NCBI GenBank assembly: GCA_024195585.1
Contig: SWBL01000162.1
Coordinates: forward strand, 44,684 to 108,683
Origin: Aureobasidium sp. EXF-3400
Taxonomy: Eukaryota; Ascomycota; Dothideomycetes; Dothideales; Saccotheciaceae
DNA length: 64,000 nt
Direction of reading: 5' to 3'
A model generated the notes under the pieces. The model ran no database searches. It worked only from the letters and a program-made list of their open reading frames with translations, and was not told where the DNA came from. A program made the translations under genes and the position numbers. This document shows, one piece after another, positions 30,303 to 40,733 of the stretch (positions are counted from its first letter, which is position 1; every line of letters starts with the position of its first letter).

Positions 30303-30566
30303 ATGTGTCGTTACGAAAGAATGGTCTGGCCAGGTTGCCGACATGAGAGCGAGGCACTGATCAAACCATGCAAATCGGCATTGGACAAACGAAGAGCTTG
30401 TGACTGGCTTCAATGCCAGCATGAAGTTGTTCCGCACCGCAATGAATGTCCAACTTGCAAAGACAACGGGGTCAGCACTCGAAATCCGGATTTGAAAGCC
30501 TACAAATTTCATGCCTGGATGCCTCGTGATGGGGTAGAGGTCAAAGTTGGATACTTGAAAGAGTGA
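30303..30566 (+). CDS. Small Met-Cys cysteine-rich protein 1
   Basis: 87 residues, single exon. It begins MCRYERMVWPGCRHE and has further cysteines in KPCKS, ACDWLQC and ECPTCK. The pattern is Met-Cys at the very start, about nine residues, Cys-x-His, then a final CxxC. The same layout recurs in three other frames of this island (30800, 34426, 35882). There is no signal peptide, so an intracellular zinc-binding role is more likely than a secreted effector, but this is inference. I know of similar uncharacterised proteins in Dothideomycetes; no function is established. Confidence 0.55.
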   Translation: MCRYERMVWPGCRHESEALIKPCKSALDKRRACDWLQCQHEVVPHRNECPTCKDNGVSTRNPDLKAYKFHAWMPRDGVEVKVGYLKE

Positions 30567-30799
30567 CGTGGCTGTTGTGCTGTCCAATTGCTACAACGCT
30601 CAGTTCGCTGTACCCATGGGCAAAGACAGTATAGAAAAATACTTCTCGGGTACCGAATGGAAGAGAAATTACTGTCAAAGATCCAAAGAGAAAACAGACA
30701 GAAATCCACAGTCTTCAAGGTGAGGACTTCAGCAGCTCCAGTTGTATCGATCCACTAACAGAATTGATGTAGAACAAGCAATTGAACACCAACTCCAAC

Positions 30800-31057
30800 A
30801 TGTGCCGAGAGCTGCGTAAAGTCTGGTACCAATGCCGCCACGAGCTCGTCTACAAGTACTACTGCAAGGAAGCCAGACGTACGGGCTTGCAATGTCCGTC
30901 CAACGAATGGCAGTATGAGAAGTTGGAGCACTTTGGAGGAACCAACATCCCTTGCGAGCATCCAGACTGTGTCAGGTGGGCCAGACGTCTAGCAGAGATG
31001 CGCCAGGAAATCTTGGAGAGAAACATTGCAGACGCTATGTATCGTCGTATTGATTGA
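30800..31057 (+). CDS. Small Met-Cys cysteine-rich protein 2
   Basis: 85 residues, tandem with the gene at 30303 and clearly related at the start: MCRELRKVWYQCRHELVYKY against MCRYERMVWPGCRHESEALI. Later cysteines are YYCKE, LQCPS and PCEHPDC. The C-terminal 25 residues form a charged helix (RRLAEMRQEILERNIADAMY). A gtgagg donor at about 30721 and gtag at about 30773 could mark a 5' leader intron. Function unknown. Confidence 0.58.
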   Translation: MCRELRKVWYQCRHELVYKYYCKEARRTGLQCPSNEWQYEKLEHFGGTNIPCEHPDCVRWARRLAEMRQEILERNIADAMYRRID

Positions 31058-31506
31058 GAGGATGGAGAGGACTCATCGAAGGCCCTGACGAGGATTTGAT
31101 GTCTATGAGGGCAGATCGGAGCCCGATAGGATTTGGAGTGGCAGAAGGGCAGGAATGTCTGCTGGTCGAGCGAATGTGCTCATGGCTCTGATCGATATGG
31201 TTGATATCCAAATATAATGAAATTTGACGCCATTGTGTTGGCCGGATATTGATCTCTTCAAACAATGAAGCCTCCAAAACCAGGACGTGAAGTTGCACAA
31301 AGCTGAGTCAGCAGCACGTTTGTCCAAAGAGCCTCGGCTCAAGCTGATCTCAAGCTCTCCCCACCTTGACAATGACGCCCCGCAATAACCGCATGGACGG
31401 AGCAAAGGAGTCCTCTTGGTATTGATTTGTAACCATCTTCAAAAGATAAGTCAAGCAGTGTTGCGAGTTCTGTTCAATCATCCGTGACATAGCATCCCTC
31501 AGCAAA
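31058..31506. other. Intergenic upstream of the MDR oxidoreductase
   Basis: No supported gene. Acts as the 3' flank of the Met-Cys gene and the promoter of the oxidoreductase; no clear TATA box was found. Confidence 0.45.
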
Positions 31507-32646
31507 ATGCCTGCTGCTATCTCAATCCGCAAAGTGGACGGCAAGCCCGGCCAAGTTTACTATCCTCTAGAGAAGATCAACGTTCCCGAGAGCACACCCA
31601 AGGACAACCAAGTCATCGTCAAAATCACTGCTGCAGCGTTGAATCACCGAGATCACTTCATCCGCCAGCACCTCTACCCAGGCACAACTTTCGGTGTACC
31701 GCTACTGGCAGACGGCACTGGCATCGTAACATCGACCGGATCTTCTCCCGAAGCAAAGAAATGGCTGAACAAGCGTGTCGTCCTCAACCCAGGTACCGGA
31801 TGGAAAGATGACCCTGAGGGTCCTGAAGATCCCAAGGGATATGCTATTCTTGGAGGAACAAAGCTCAACCCTCTGGGCACATTGACCGAGAGTCTGGTCA
31901 TTGATGCGTCTGAGCTGGAGGAAGCACCCAAGCATCTCTCGAATGCCGAGGCTGCAGCATTGCCTCTTACTGGTCTAACTGCTTGGCGAGCGACCGTCAC
32001 CAAGAGTGGAAACTGCAAGCCTGGCCGCAATGTGCTCATCACTGGCATTGGAGGTGGTGTAGCACTCATGGCACTGCTATTTGCGACTGCCGCTGGTGCG
32101 AATGTCTTCGTGACGAGTGGAAGTCAAGAAAAGCTAGATAAAGCCAAGAAGCTGGGTGCTGCAGGAGGTGCTCTATACAAGGAGGCGGATTGGGAGAAGA
32201 AATTGTTGGAGCAGCTACCAAAGGATAGAAAGTTCCTCGACACCGTCATTGACGGTGCCGCTGGTGATATTGTCGGAAAGACCTTCAAGATTCTGAAGGT
32301 GAGTATCATTTGTGCCTCTTAAATTTCTACTCATACTGACGATCTACAGCCTGGTGGTGTTATTGTCTCATATGGCATGACAACAGGTCCAAAGATGCCC
32401 TTCACAATGGCTGCTGTTCTCAAGAACATTGACCTTCGTGGCTCTACCATGGGTTCGAGAAAAGAGTTTGCCGATATGGTCAGCTTCGTATCGTCCAAGA
32501 ACATCCGACCCGTCGTGTCGAGAACAGTCACCGGACTTGACAACCTTGAGGCTATCAATGGTCTGTTCGAGGAATTCAAGAATGCTAGTCAATTTGGCAA
32601 GCTCGTGATTGAGCTTGAGAAGGGAACAGAAACTAGCAAGCTCTGA
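31507..32646 (+). CDS. MDR-superfamily oxidoreductase (quinone reductase/zinc-type ADH-like)
   Basis: Medium-chain dehydrogenase/reductase using NAD(P)H. Exons 31507-32298 and 32350-32646 give 362 residues. An N-terminal GroES-like domain (about 30-140) contains AALNHRDHFIRQHLYPG. The Rossmann part carries the nucleotide site NVLITGIGGGVALMAL near residues 178-193. The catalytic-zinc Cys/His set of alcohol dehydrogenases is not evident, favouring a zinc-free reductase like yeast YogA-type proteins. After the intron PGGVIVSYGMTTG continues the fold, and QFGKLVIELE is close to the C-terminus. Substrate unknown. It is a conserved gene embedded in an otherwise variable region. Confidence 0.85.
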
Positions 32647-32792
32647 AGAAGTCAATTGGACGAATTACGAAATCTGTTGGTTCATTCTTCTCTCGACATG
32701 CCAGTCGTGCATTCTGTTTGCCTTACCATGCGGTGAGGCCACACTCGAACCAAGTTTGATATACCGTGCTTAACAAAGCTTTCCCATCAAAT

Positions 32793-32886
32793 GGGGTTGT
32801 GGTCTAGTGGTATGACATCTTCTTAGCATTGCTCTTTGAGCATTACTGAGTGGAGAAGGTTCTGGGTTCGATTCCCAGCTACTCCA
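32793..32886 (+). tRNA. tRNA-Ala (anticodon AGC) with a 22-base intron
   Basis: All arms can be folded by eye. Acceptor GGGGTTG pairs with CTACTCC (one mismatch, T6-T67), discriminator A. The D arm is GTC...GAC, the anticodon stem TCTTC with GGAGA, and the loop contains AGC. The T arm is CTGGG-TTCGATT-CCCAG. The intron, 32829-32850, sits one base 3' of the anticodon, the normal position. The internal A box (TGGTCTAGTGG) and B box (GGTTCGATTCC) are good. Confidence 0.9.
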
Positions 32887-33119
32887 TCTTTTGCTCGTGT
32901 GACATGTATGGGATACGAATTTTTGCTAGGCAAATGGAAAATTTCCCCAGGTCACCTCCTTTTACAGAAACGGTATGGGCTGGTGAGCGGAGGTTGTTGA
33001 AGCCGAAACGCCGATCACCGAGCGGGCTTGGCAGACGCTGTACAGCTAATGACGCATGAATGTTTGCACAGCGACAAGCTTGACACCTTAAACATTCTCA
33101 CTTTTCGATTTCAGCAAAC

Positions 33120-34204
33120 ATGTCCGGAGGCTGGAACACAATCGAGTCAGACGCTGTGAGTCTCGCATCCGACGAATCATGATTCTGCGCATATTGACAT
33201 CAATCAGGGCGTCTTCACGTATCTGCTAGAGAATCTTGGTGTCAAGAACGTTCAATTCGAGGAGCTCATCTCATTAGACGCACAATCACTGGGCCAGCTC
33301 TCGCCATTAGGAGTCATCTTCCTCTTCAAGTATAACAACGAAGGTCGCAAATCAGACGGTCCGCTAGATGGACAATTCGACTTCGAAGCAACATACAACC
33401 TGGACGATGCTGGCAGTGGAGGCGATGGCAAGGGCAAGGTGTGGTTCGCCGCTCAGACAATCCAGAATGCCTGTGGTACACAAGCGCTGCTCAGCGTCTT
33501 GATGAACAAGGACAACGCCGATGGTGTTGAGTTGGGTCCTCATTTGACAGACTTCAAGGACTTTACCGCCGGCTTCCCACCAGACGTAGGTTGTTCGGTC
33601 CAAGTACAACTAGTAATCAAGCTGACGTTCCCAGATCCGTGGTGAAGCTCTTAGCAACAGCGACCTCATCCGCGATACACACAACTCCTTCGCACGCAGC
33701 TCGCCATTCGTATCAGACGAGACCCGCATGGCCACCCAAGACGACGACCTCTTCCACTTCATCGCATACACCAGCATAAATGGCAAACTCTACGAACTTG
33801 ACGGTCTTCAAGAAGCTCCCATCAACCACGGTCCTTGTACTCCTACAGACTTTGCCGAGAAAGTCATCCCCGTCCTCCAACGCCGCATCGAAAGATACCC
33901 ATCCAACGAGATTCGCTTCAACCTACTGGCTATGTGTCAAGATCTACGCGCCAAAGCAAGAGAGTTTGGAGATGAAGATATGCTATACCGTGAGGAAGAG
34001 AAGCGTCGCGCATGGCAATGGGAAAATGCTCTTCGCAAACACAACTTTGTCGGTTTCGTGGGTGAGCTGATGAAGGGTGTCACTGCTGCAAAGATTGCAG
34101 ACGGATCTTACGATGCTTGGATTGAGGACTCGAAACAAAAGACGAAGAAGAAGTTGGAGGACGGCAAGAAGAAGGGATATAACCCTGATGAGATGGAGAT
34201 GTGA
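33120..34204 (+). CDS. Ubiquitin C-terminal hydrolase, UCH37/UCHL5 type
   Basis: Proteasome-associated cysteine deubiquitinase of peptidase family C12. Exons 33120-33155, 33208-33585 and 33635-34204 give 327 residues, matching the usual UCH37 length. The N-terminus MSGGWNTIESDAGVFTYLLE is typical. Catalytic residues are visible: Cys101 in QNACGTQALLS, His179 in DDLFHFIAY and Asp194 in LYELDGL. The C-terminal extension after about residue 225 is helical and Lys-rich (TKKKLEDGKKKGYNP), as in the ULD/KEKE-like tail that docks on the proteasome. Start chosen as the first ATG, with a 12-codon first exon. Confidence 0.93.
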
Positions 34205-34425
34205 TTACGGCGAATCTTGACGAATTAAAGAACATTTCCCGCCGAACCTTTCATCTTTTCGACCCGCTCATGACCATTTTCGACTTGAGGTCAGCTTCTC
34301 TGGATCATGTTGTGCTTGTAATCCAGCTTGTGTTCATGTTGACTTCTTCAGCAGATATCTACATCAATCTTGTCAGCAGGTTCAATCACGAGAGCATTCA
34401 GTTCTCACTCCATACCTTGGCGCCA

Positions 34426-34668
34426 TTACTGAGAGATGTCCTTTTGCTTGGCCTTGATAGCAGGGCTCTCCTGCTCCATGCGGCGCTCGGCAGCAGCTGC
34501 GCACTGTTCGCAAGGGCAAAGCTCAGCATTGGGAAGCTCGTTGATGAGCAGCCACTCCCAAGGAGGGCAAGGAGCAATGACACCCCTCTTGATGCACAAC
34601 TTCTCCTCGAGAGTCTTGTTGTAACGGTAAGGGCAGTTACTGTAGCGGCTGACTCTTCTAGTGCACAT
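34426..34668 (-). CDS. Small Met-Cys cysteine-rich protein 3
   Basis: 80 residues from ATG at 34668. It begins MCTRRVSRYSNCPYRYN; later cysteines occur in KLCIKR, APCPPWEW and CPCEQC, the last giving the terminal CxxC pattern of this group. It is convergent with the UCH37 gene. The open frame continues upstream without a break to 34860, so a longer start is possible, but the Met-Cys start matches the family. Function unknown. Confidence 0.5.
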   Translation of the reverse strand: MCTRRVSRYSNCPYRYNKTLEEKLCIKRGVIAPCPPWEWLLINELPNAELCPCEQCAAAAERRMEQESPAIKAKQKDISQ

Positions 34669-35881
34669 TGTGATGGTGTTGATGTCGTGATTTGAGATGG
34701 TGGTGAATTGTGGTAGGTGCGATTGATGAAGATGTTGTGGTAATCGCGAGAGCGTCGAGTGCCTGCTGCAAGAAGAAGTGAGTTGAAGGTACCTTCTGTT
34801 TTGGTCGTGTTGATGCCGAGACGACGAGTTGGTGCCTTCTGCTTTTGTCCGTCTGTGCAATGGAAGGCTGCAGCTAACACGAGACGGCAGGCGCGAGTGT
34901 CGTTTATCTTCCGTACAGGTCTGCAGCCTTCTTTCTACTAGGTCGTCAACAAGCCAGGCACGACGATTGCTTTACTCGGTATCGAGAGCCTCTTACCACT
35001 GTTTTCGCGCAGTATCTTGTTTGGTGAGCTTTGAGATTCTCTTGGAGGGAATCGATTGTACATATCGTCCGGGTACAACCAGACGCTACGAAGAGTCACA
35101 GAGCAAAACGCCCGTGATTGTGATCATGGATCTACTCTCTTCACAATTAGCCATCTATGGTTATATTTTGTGTAAATCATCCGCTCCAGATGTTTCGCTT
35201 CATTCCCCAAGACTAGAAAGAAGAGCGTAGATCGAAAAGGTGACCCGGGTCATGTCTACCGGGTTAATCTATCACTGCACTTCTGATTTCCCAGAGGTGG
35301 GAGACTATGCCTTTATCAAGTCCTTGACACACTCTGTCAGCCCAGCTGGTCTTGTTTTGTCGAAGTCTCATCTGTAGCATCTCGTGATGCTTCTCCGTTC
35401 TCAAGTCTTCCAGTATCGACAACAACAGTGGCTCAGACTTGGGGGAGGCCGTTATCGAGCGGAGTGTCGAAGTTGTGTGCTCTGCTCTGTTCGGAAGTCA
35501 GTAAAGGTCTGGATGTTGCACCATCCGTTCTGTGTCTTGTGTTGATCTGTTTGAGTTCATTTTACATGAACGAAGCTTCTGACAGTGTCTCGTGTGCGCT
35601 TGGGGTTACAAGAAATATCTATTGAGATCCATGCCTTGGAGTGGGGTGGACTCACGATCTCTTACAGGCTACTGGCAATTCTTCAGACCATCAGAAAGCA
35701 GAGAAGAATCACAGTTCAGCTCAAGTCCAAGGAGTTCATAGATGGCACAAAGTTCTACTGGAAAGAGAGGTTAGATGCAATTCATTCTTGCATTTCGAAC
35801 CTTTCCAATCAACAAACATTCTCGACAATCATTAGATTCTCAGCTCTCGTCCTCCAAGCTGATCTTCGAACAACACAGTCC
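34669..35881. other. Intergenic, no supported gene
   Basis: More than 1 kb with only short, overlapping frames. A plus frame at 35585-36301 is antisense to the next Cys-rich gene over its second half and is rejected. Confidence 0.4.
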
Positions 35882-36355
35882 TCAGTCAACATCGTTTGTT
35901 GGTCCAGAGCGCTTGCGCCTGCTTCCTTCCGATCTGGGAATATCTCTTCCGTTCTTGACTCCCAAGCCAGCCATCTGACTCCTCAAAGCATCCACAGCAC
36001 TCCCATCCTTCCTCTCCGCCCTAACCCTCTTCAACTCCTTATCCCACACCCTCAACTCTCTAGCTTGTTCCTGGCTTCTTCTTTCCTCTTGCTCTGCTCT
36101 TTCCCTCTCCATCTGTTTTTCCCGTCTTTTGATCTCGGCTTGGAGGATTGCTTGCACGTGATCGTCTGTCTTTTTGCAGTTTTCGCATTTGTTGCGTGTG
36201 GGAAGAGGAGGCGAGGGGAGGATCCAGCTGTGCACGGAGCCGGTACGACAGTAACGGTTGTTTGTGTAGTAGTGGATACATTTGTGGTCAGGGGAAGGTG
36301 AAAACCCGGTCTTTTCGCCACAGCAGGGGGTTTGGAGTTCGTGATAGCCGCACAT
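35882..36355 (-). CDS. Met-Cys cysteine-rich protein 4 with coiled-coil tail
   Basis: 157 residues from ATG at 36355. The N-terminal half has the island's Met-Cys pattern: MCGYHELQTPCCGEKTG, then HKCIHYY, RYCRTG and a CENCKK pair. The C-terminal half is a highly charged helix (EIKRREKQMERERAEQEERR), predicted by eye to be a coiled coil. It ends in a basic PRSEGSRRKRSGPTNDVD. Unlike the other three members it therefore has an added oligomerisation-type segment. No signal peptide. Function unknown. Confidence 0.58.
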   Translation of the reverse strand: MCGYHELQTPCCGEKTGFSPSPDHKCIHYYTNNRYCRTGSVHSWILPSPPLPTRNKCENCKKTDDHVQAILQAEIKRREKQMERERAEQEERRSQEQARELRVWDKELKRVRAERKDGSAVDALRSQMAGLGVKNGRDIPRSEGSRRKRSGPTNDVD

Positions 36356-37161
36356 TTTTTCGGATCTCCAGGTTGACAGGTCTGGTTTTGCTGCAATATG
36401 AGGTTTTGATGCCGAGGTTTATGGTATCTGATTGCTTTTCTGCTGCCCGGTTTGATTTGTAGATTCGAGGGCGCTGGAAGAGGAGGAGTGTTATATACAA
36501 GGAGTTTTGTTCTACTTAGCTGCTGCATGTTGTTGATTTCATGTTCCTTGATATAGAAAGTATTCTAGTAACGTACCAGGAGGCTGTGTTTTTCCTCATA
36601 CTACTGGTTCTAGATGTGTACATTATACATACTTGCTTAATTCAAGGTGCTGCTAATCATAGATTAACACTCCCAAGAATGGAAGAACCAATCATGGTTT
36701 TGTGCCACTTGAAGCATCTCAAGACTGTTTGCTACAATGGATGAATGGTTTCTCCCAGGATTGCCTGATTCTGATGGAAATGCTGCCTGGAAGGGTTCTC
36801 CTGAATGCTGGCTGCTCCTTTGTTACCCGTCTTCTTTGTTTCCATCTTCGAGCATTGATGTATAGTTGGAAGTGCTTGTTTAGATGTGAAACACGGTGTT
36901 TTCAACCCACGGCGTGGTAGTTTTGCGCCCATAACTATGTGATAGATCCCCTTGTACTTTTTCGTCGTTGCATCACGGCTTTGCATGCGAATCCAAGAAC
37001 GATGTAACGTAACATTCCATCTCAACATCACAAGCCAGCAAAAAAAAAGATACAATCCCTAGAAAAGAACAGTCTATTATATATCTATTACATATCTTTA
37101 CCAAGATATTAATCTCTATAATTGGACATATCATATATCCCTCTACACTCATCATGACCCT
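36356..37161. other. Intergenic, 3' flank of the GH128 gene
   Basis: No supported gene. 37020-37160 is very AT-rich and ends near the GH128 stop codon, as in a fungal terminator region. Confidence 0.45.
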
Positions 37162-38894
37162 CTAGAACTTGACCCACCCATTCTCCCTACTAACCAACGA
37201 CTTCAACACTCCTTGAGCATCTCTATACCAAACAACACCCACCTTAGCATTACCCCAGAACCCATCAACACCAAAAAGTCCAGTGTTGATCTGGAAGCCC
37301 CATTTAGTGGCTTGCTGATAGTAAATCCTATCCCACACACTTTGTGTCTTGATTTGTTGGGCACCCCAAACGATACCAACGATGTTGATTGTGGAGCCAT
37401 CGACGGGTGCAATGGAAGGGGTTTTGGCAGCAGAGGGGATAGAGGAGGATGAGATAGTGTAGGTGCCTGTTTGTTCTGCTGAAGAGAAGATGTAGGTATT
37501 GTTGGAGGCATCGGAGTAGAGGATTGAGATTGTCTTGACGACACCATACCACGGGTCGGAGACGGAAAGTGCAGAGGCCAGGGTATAAGTATTGACTACC
37601 AGATTGCCGTTCTGGATAAAGGCAGATTTGGCAGCGGCAGTGACGTCTTTGTCTGCAAAGTAGGCGCTGAGGATGCTGATGCCGCTTGTGGTGGAGGTAG
37701 CTGCTTTAGAACTTGCTGTCGTCGACGAGAGGACAGAGTTGGTAGAGGAAGAAGTCTGTAGGGATGGCGCGGCAGAAGTTTTGCTGCTGCTGGACGTCAA
37801 CGAGCTAGTCGGTGCATACGTAGTCCTTGAAGATGTGTAAGTCGATGAAGTCGTGGCAAAAATCGCAGATGAAGACGACAAGACAGAAGATGGCACAGCC
37901 GTCTTTACAGAGGAGGAAGTAGACAGCACAGCTGTCGCAGAAGAAGAGGGAGAAGCAGAAGAAGACGATGCGGAACTCACCTCAGGGTAAGAGTTGTACA
38001 TGGAACCGAGATCGCTCATGGCGCTGCCATCAGAGTTCATCAATGCACCAGTGGTGTCCATGAAGTAGGCGTAGCGTTGCACGTAATCTGTTGCATCCAT
38101 CCACTCGATCACTTCTTCGAGGAAAGATGTGAGTTCAGCCTGAGTGTAGCTTACGCTAGAGTCAAGACCGAACTCGGTGATCCAGACGGGGCGGCCGCCA
38201 GACATGGCATGAGCAGCTTCAACCTGCTGCTTGAAGTAGTTGGCGCCAGCATACTTGTTCGAGTACCAGTGAATGTTGATAAAGTCGATTTGGCAGCCAG
38301 TGCAGTTACCCATGAAGTTTGAAAGCCAGGTAAGACCCATAGGCGAACCACCGTTGGTAACAGCAGGAGAACCGAGAAGGGCCTTGCCTGCAAAGGGCTG
38401 CATGTACTGCTTCCAGGCCTTGACAGCTGACTGCATCTCGATACAAGAAGAACCAGCGCCAGCGAGACAGAGATCAGGCTCATTGAAACCGAGGAGATGA
38501 GTGCTGCCAGCGTTGATAGCAGCCTGTGCATTCGCAGTCCAACTTGAGGCAAGGTCGGAAGCGTTGCTCCAAAGCATGGGAACATACTCAAGTGCAGGGT
38601 TGAAACCGCTACCGGCTACCTGGTACCAGTTGTATGCCCAAGAGACTTGGGAGTTCTGGCCGGACAAGGAGAAGGGCATGGTGTAAGAAGCATTGTTGTA
38701 GGAAAGACCACGCTTGCCAGTGTTCTTGACAGGGGTAGCGGTTGCGCGTTCCTCAATGGTTGCGCGTCCTTCAATGACTGAAGCAACATTAGCGTTCAAG
38801 TTATTCGACAAAAAAGAAGAAAAGGCATACCACGACCGGCTACATCTTGTAGCAAGAAGGCGGATGCCAGAACAGTAGAAATTGCAAACTTCAT
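37162..38894 (-). CDS. Secreted GH128-type glycoside hydrolase (Asl1-like) with C-terminal domain
   Basis: Cell-wall glucan hydrolase of the Asl1/GH128 type, acting on beta-1,3-glucan. Exons 38894-38831 and 38777-37162 give 559 residues. A signal peptide (MKFAISTVLASAFLLQDVAG) is encoded mostly in exon 1. The catalytic domain (about 45-290) shows both expected acids: Glu121 in LLGFNEPDL and Glu223 in VWITEFGLD. A Ser/Thr/Ala-rich linker (about 290-390) follows, of the heavily O-glycosylated sort. A second domain of about 165 residues from ISILSAYFADKDVTAA to the end contains several Trp/Tyr (WDRIYYQQATKWGFQ); it may bind carbohydrate but I do not recognise it. No GPI signal is seen. Confidence 0.85.
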
Positions 38895-39827
38895 GATTAA
38901 GAATTAATTAATTCAAGATGTAGAATACGGATAAATCGAGAGAATTGGCGACGACAGCAACGCACCAGGCGAAGCTTTGGTATGGATTGTTAGTGAGTGG
39001 ACAATCTGAAGAAACAAGAACCCATCGTCAGGAGACTCGATGTTTATATATCAACCACAACAGATAAAGTATAAGGAAATGATACGAGACATGTTGAGTG
39101 TCCAGGAGCTTCTCGCCGGCAGACGTTTGCATTCAGCTGGATCAAAGCAGCCCAGGAACGTTTTTCGCCTCATACAAGATTGGAGAACCAGGGTCGTATT
39201 GTTGTCCAGATGGCAATTGACCAGTAAAAATCTCCATTTGAGCGCGGCCGTTACAGGCGTTATACTTATCAGTTGTGTATCGAAACGGCCATATCAAAAG
39301 TCCACGCAAGTAAGCGCGGGAGAATTGGAAACGGTTAGCTCTTGGCAAGATACAAACGCCGGCAGTCGAGCGTGTATGACAGCCCGGCAGCCAAACACGT
39401 GCAAGGCTTGCATGTGGATTACACCGATGCCCTATCTTGACATCCTGGAGTGGGAAAGTATGCCTATAACAAAACGTTATGACTCGTCACAGTATCTTAA
39501 TCTGGACGACAAGTTGTGGAGCAGTCGTTGTGATCTCGAGGCATTCGTCTTCCCTGCGATGATCTGGCGACAGAAAACACGATGATTTGTCGAGGGCATG
39601 TTGCGGCCCTAGATGATTGGACGCATTTGGCTTCAAGTCGCGTCACCATCTAGGTGAGAGAACTGGAACAAGCGAGAGATACGAAGAAAAATAATGGACA
39701 AGAAAAGGTTGAGAGATGGATGTGAGAATAATAAGCAGCAATGTTGTACCTACGCCGATGACCCAATGATAACGCCATTTTTCTGCTAGAGATGAGATGC
39801 AAATCGTCAAGCGTTAGACCGAAAGGA
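38895..39827. other. Promoter of GH128 gene and 3' flank of coiled-coil gene
   Basis: A TATATA at 39044-39049 could serve the minus-strand GH128 gene only at a distance. A plus frame at 39040-39585 was examined and rejected. No other feature. Confidence 0.45.
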
Positions 39828-40733
39828 TCATGACGAATCTTGTTGAAGTCGACGAGTAGGCTCAGAAATGACAGGTGGACTTGTCAAAGGGGAGATGACG
39901 GCAGGACTGTGAGGCGTGGGTGGTTGGTGGTGAGTAGGTGATGAATCGGGATGGGCAAGTTGACGCTCTACGTTGGTCGGTCAGTACTTGGTTGGCGAGG
40001 CCTTGTACTGGCAAGAAGACTACGACTTACCGAGCTCACGGATTCGGGCCTTGAGCATCTGATTCTCTCGGGTCAACATCTGGGTCTCGGCTTGATAGAA
40101 AGCGCTCTCGTCACGGTTTGCGCCGAGCAGCCAGTCCTCGCGCTGAGGGTCGTACGGTGAGGCAACGGGACGGAGGGCGGGAGATCTGCTGCTGCTTCGG
40201 GGAGCGCTGGTGACAGATACGGCCTGAGATGAATGTCGCGATAAGGATAGTGGACGTTGGGGCAGTGGTTGCTGCCTGCTCGAGCTCGATAGTGTGCGCG
40301 GCCTGGTGTCGGAGTCCGAAGCAGATGCAGTAGGGGGTTGATCCGCGTGCAGCTCATCGATCTGGTCTTGCTGTTGGCGGATCATGTGCAGCAATCTATT
40401 GACTTGATGTTCTTGCTCATTCTCCAGCTCTTGATGTATCTGGCCCAAGCTTGGGGCACGGTGGTGGTGGCTCGGATCTTGCATCTCTCCAGGACCAGGC
40501 GTTTGGGCATCATTGAGATGGAGGTTCGTCATCAAACTGGACCGTCTGCGTTGGGTGGCGCTGGCGCGTGGAGAGTTGGAGTTGCGCATGCCGGCATTGA
40601 TGGCTGCAGCAGCTTGCAGCGATGAGAGCGAGGGCGAGTGCGGTGATGGGTGGTTTTCGGGTGTGGCTGTCATGTTGTCTGATGTGTGTCTTAGGGTTGG
40701 TGATGGAGGGAGCGAGTTCAGGTCTGGAGGCAT
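39828..40733 (-). CDS. Low-complexity protein with short leucine-zipper-like coiled coil
   Basis: Exons 40733-40031 and 39967-39828 give 280 residues; donor gtaagt at 40030 removes an early stop and restores a zipper heptad. The start MPPDLNSLPPSPTLRH is chosen as the first Met before a Pro/Ser-rich segment typical of fungal regulators. A helix with EQEHQVNRLLHMIRQQQDQI (about 110-135) and a C-terminal one (TQMLTRENQMLKARIRELE, then RQLAH) flank a Ser/Arg-rich middle. The tail is Pro/Ser/Thr-rich. It may be a nuclear or cytoskeletal adaptor; no catalytic motif, family not recognised. Confidence 0.65.

Noticed and set aside
35585..36301. 238-codon open frame on plus
   Set aside because: Its second half is antisense to the Met-Cys coiled-coil gene and its content is hydrophobic low complexity.
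39040..39585. 181-codon open frame on plus
   Set aside because: No motif, irregular composition, and it begins inside a TATA-like stretch upstream of the divergent GH128 gene; treated as chance.
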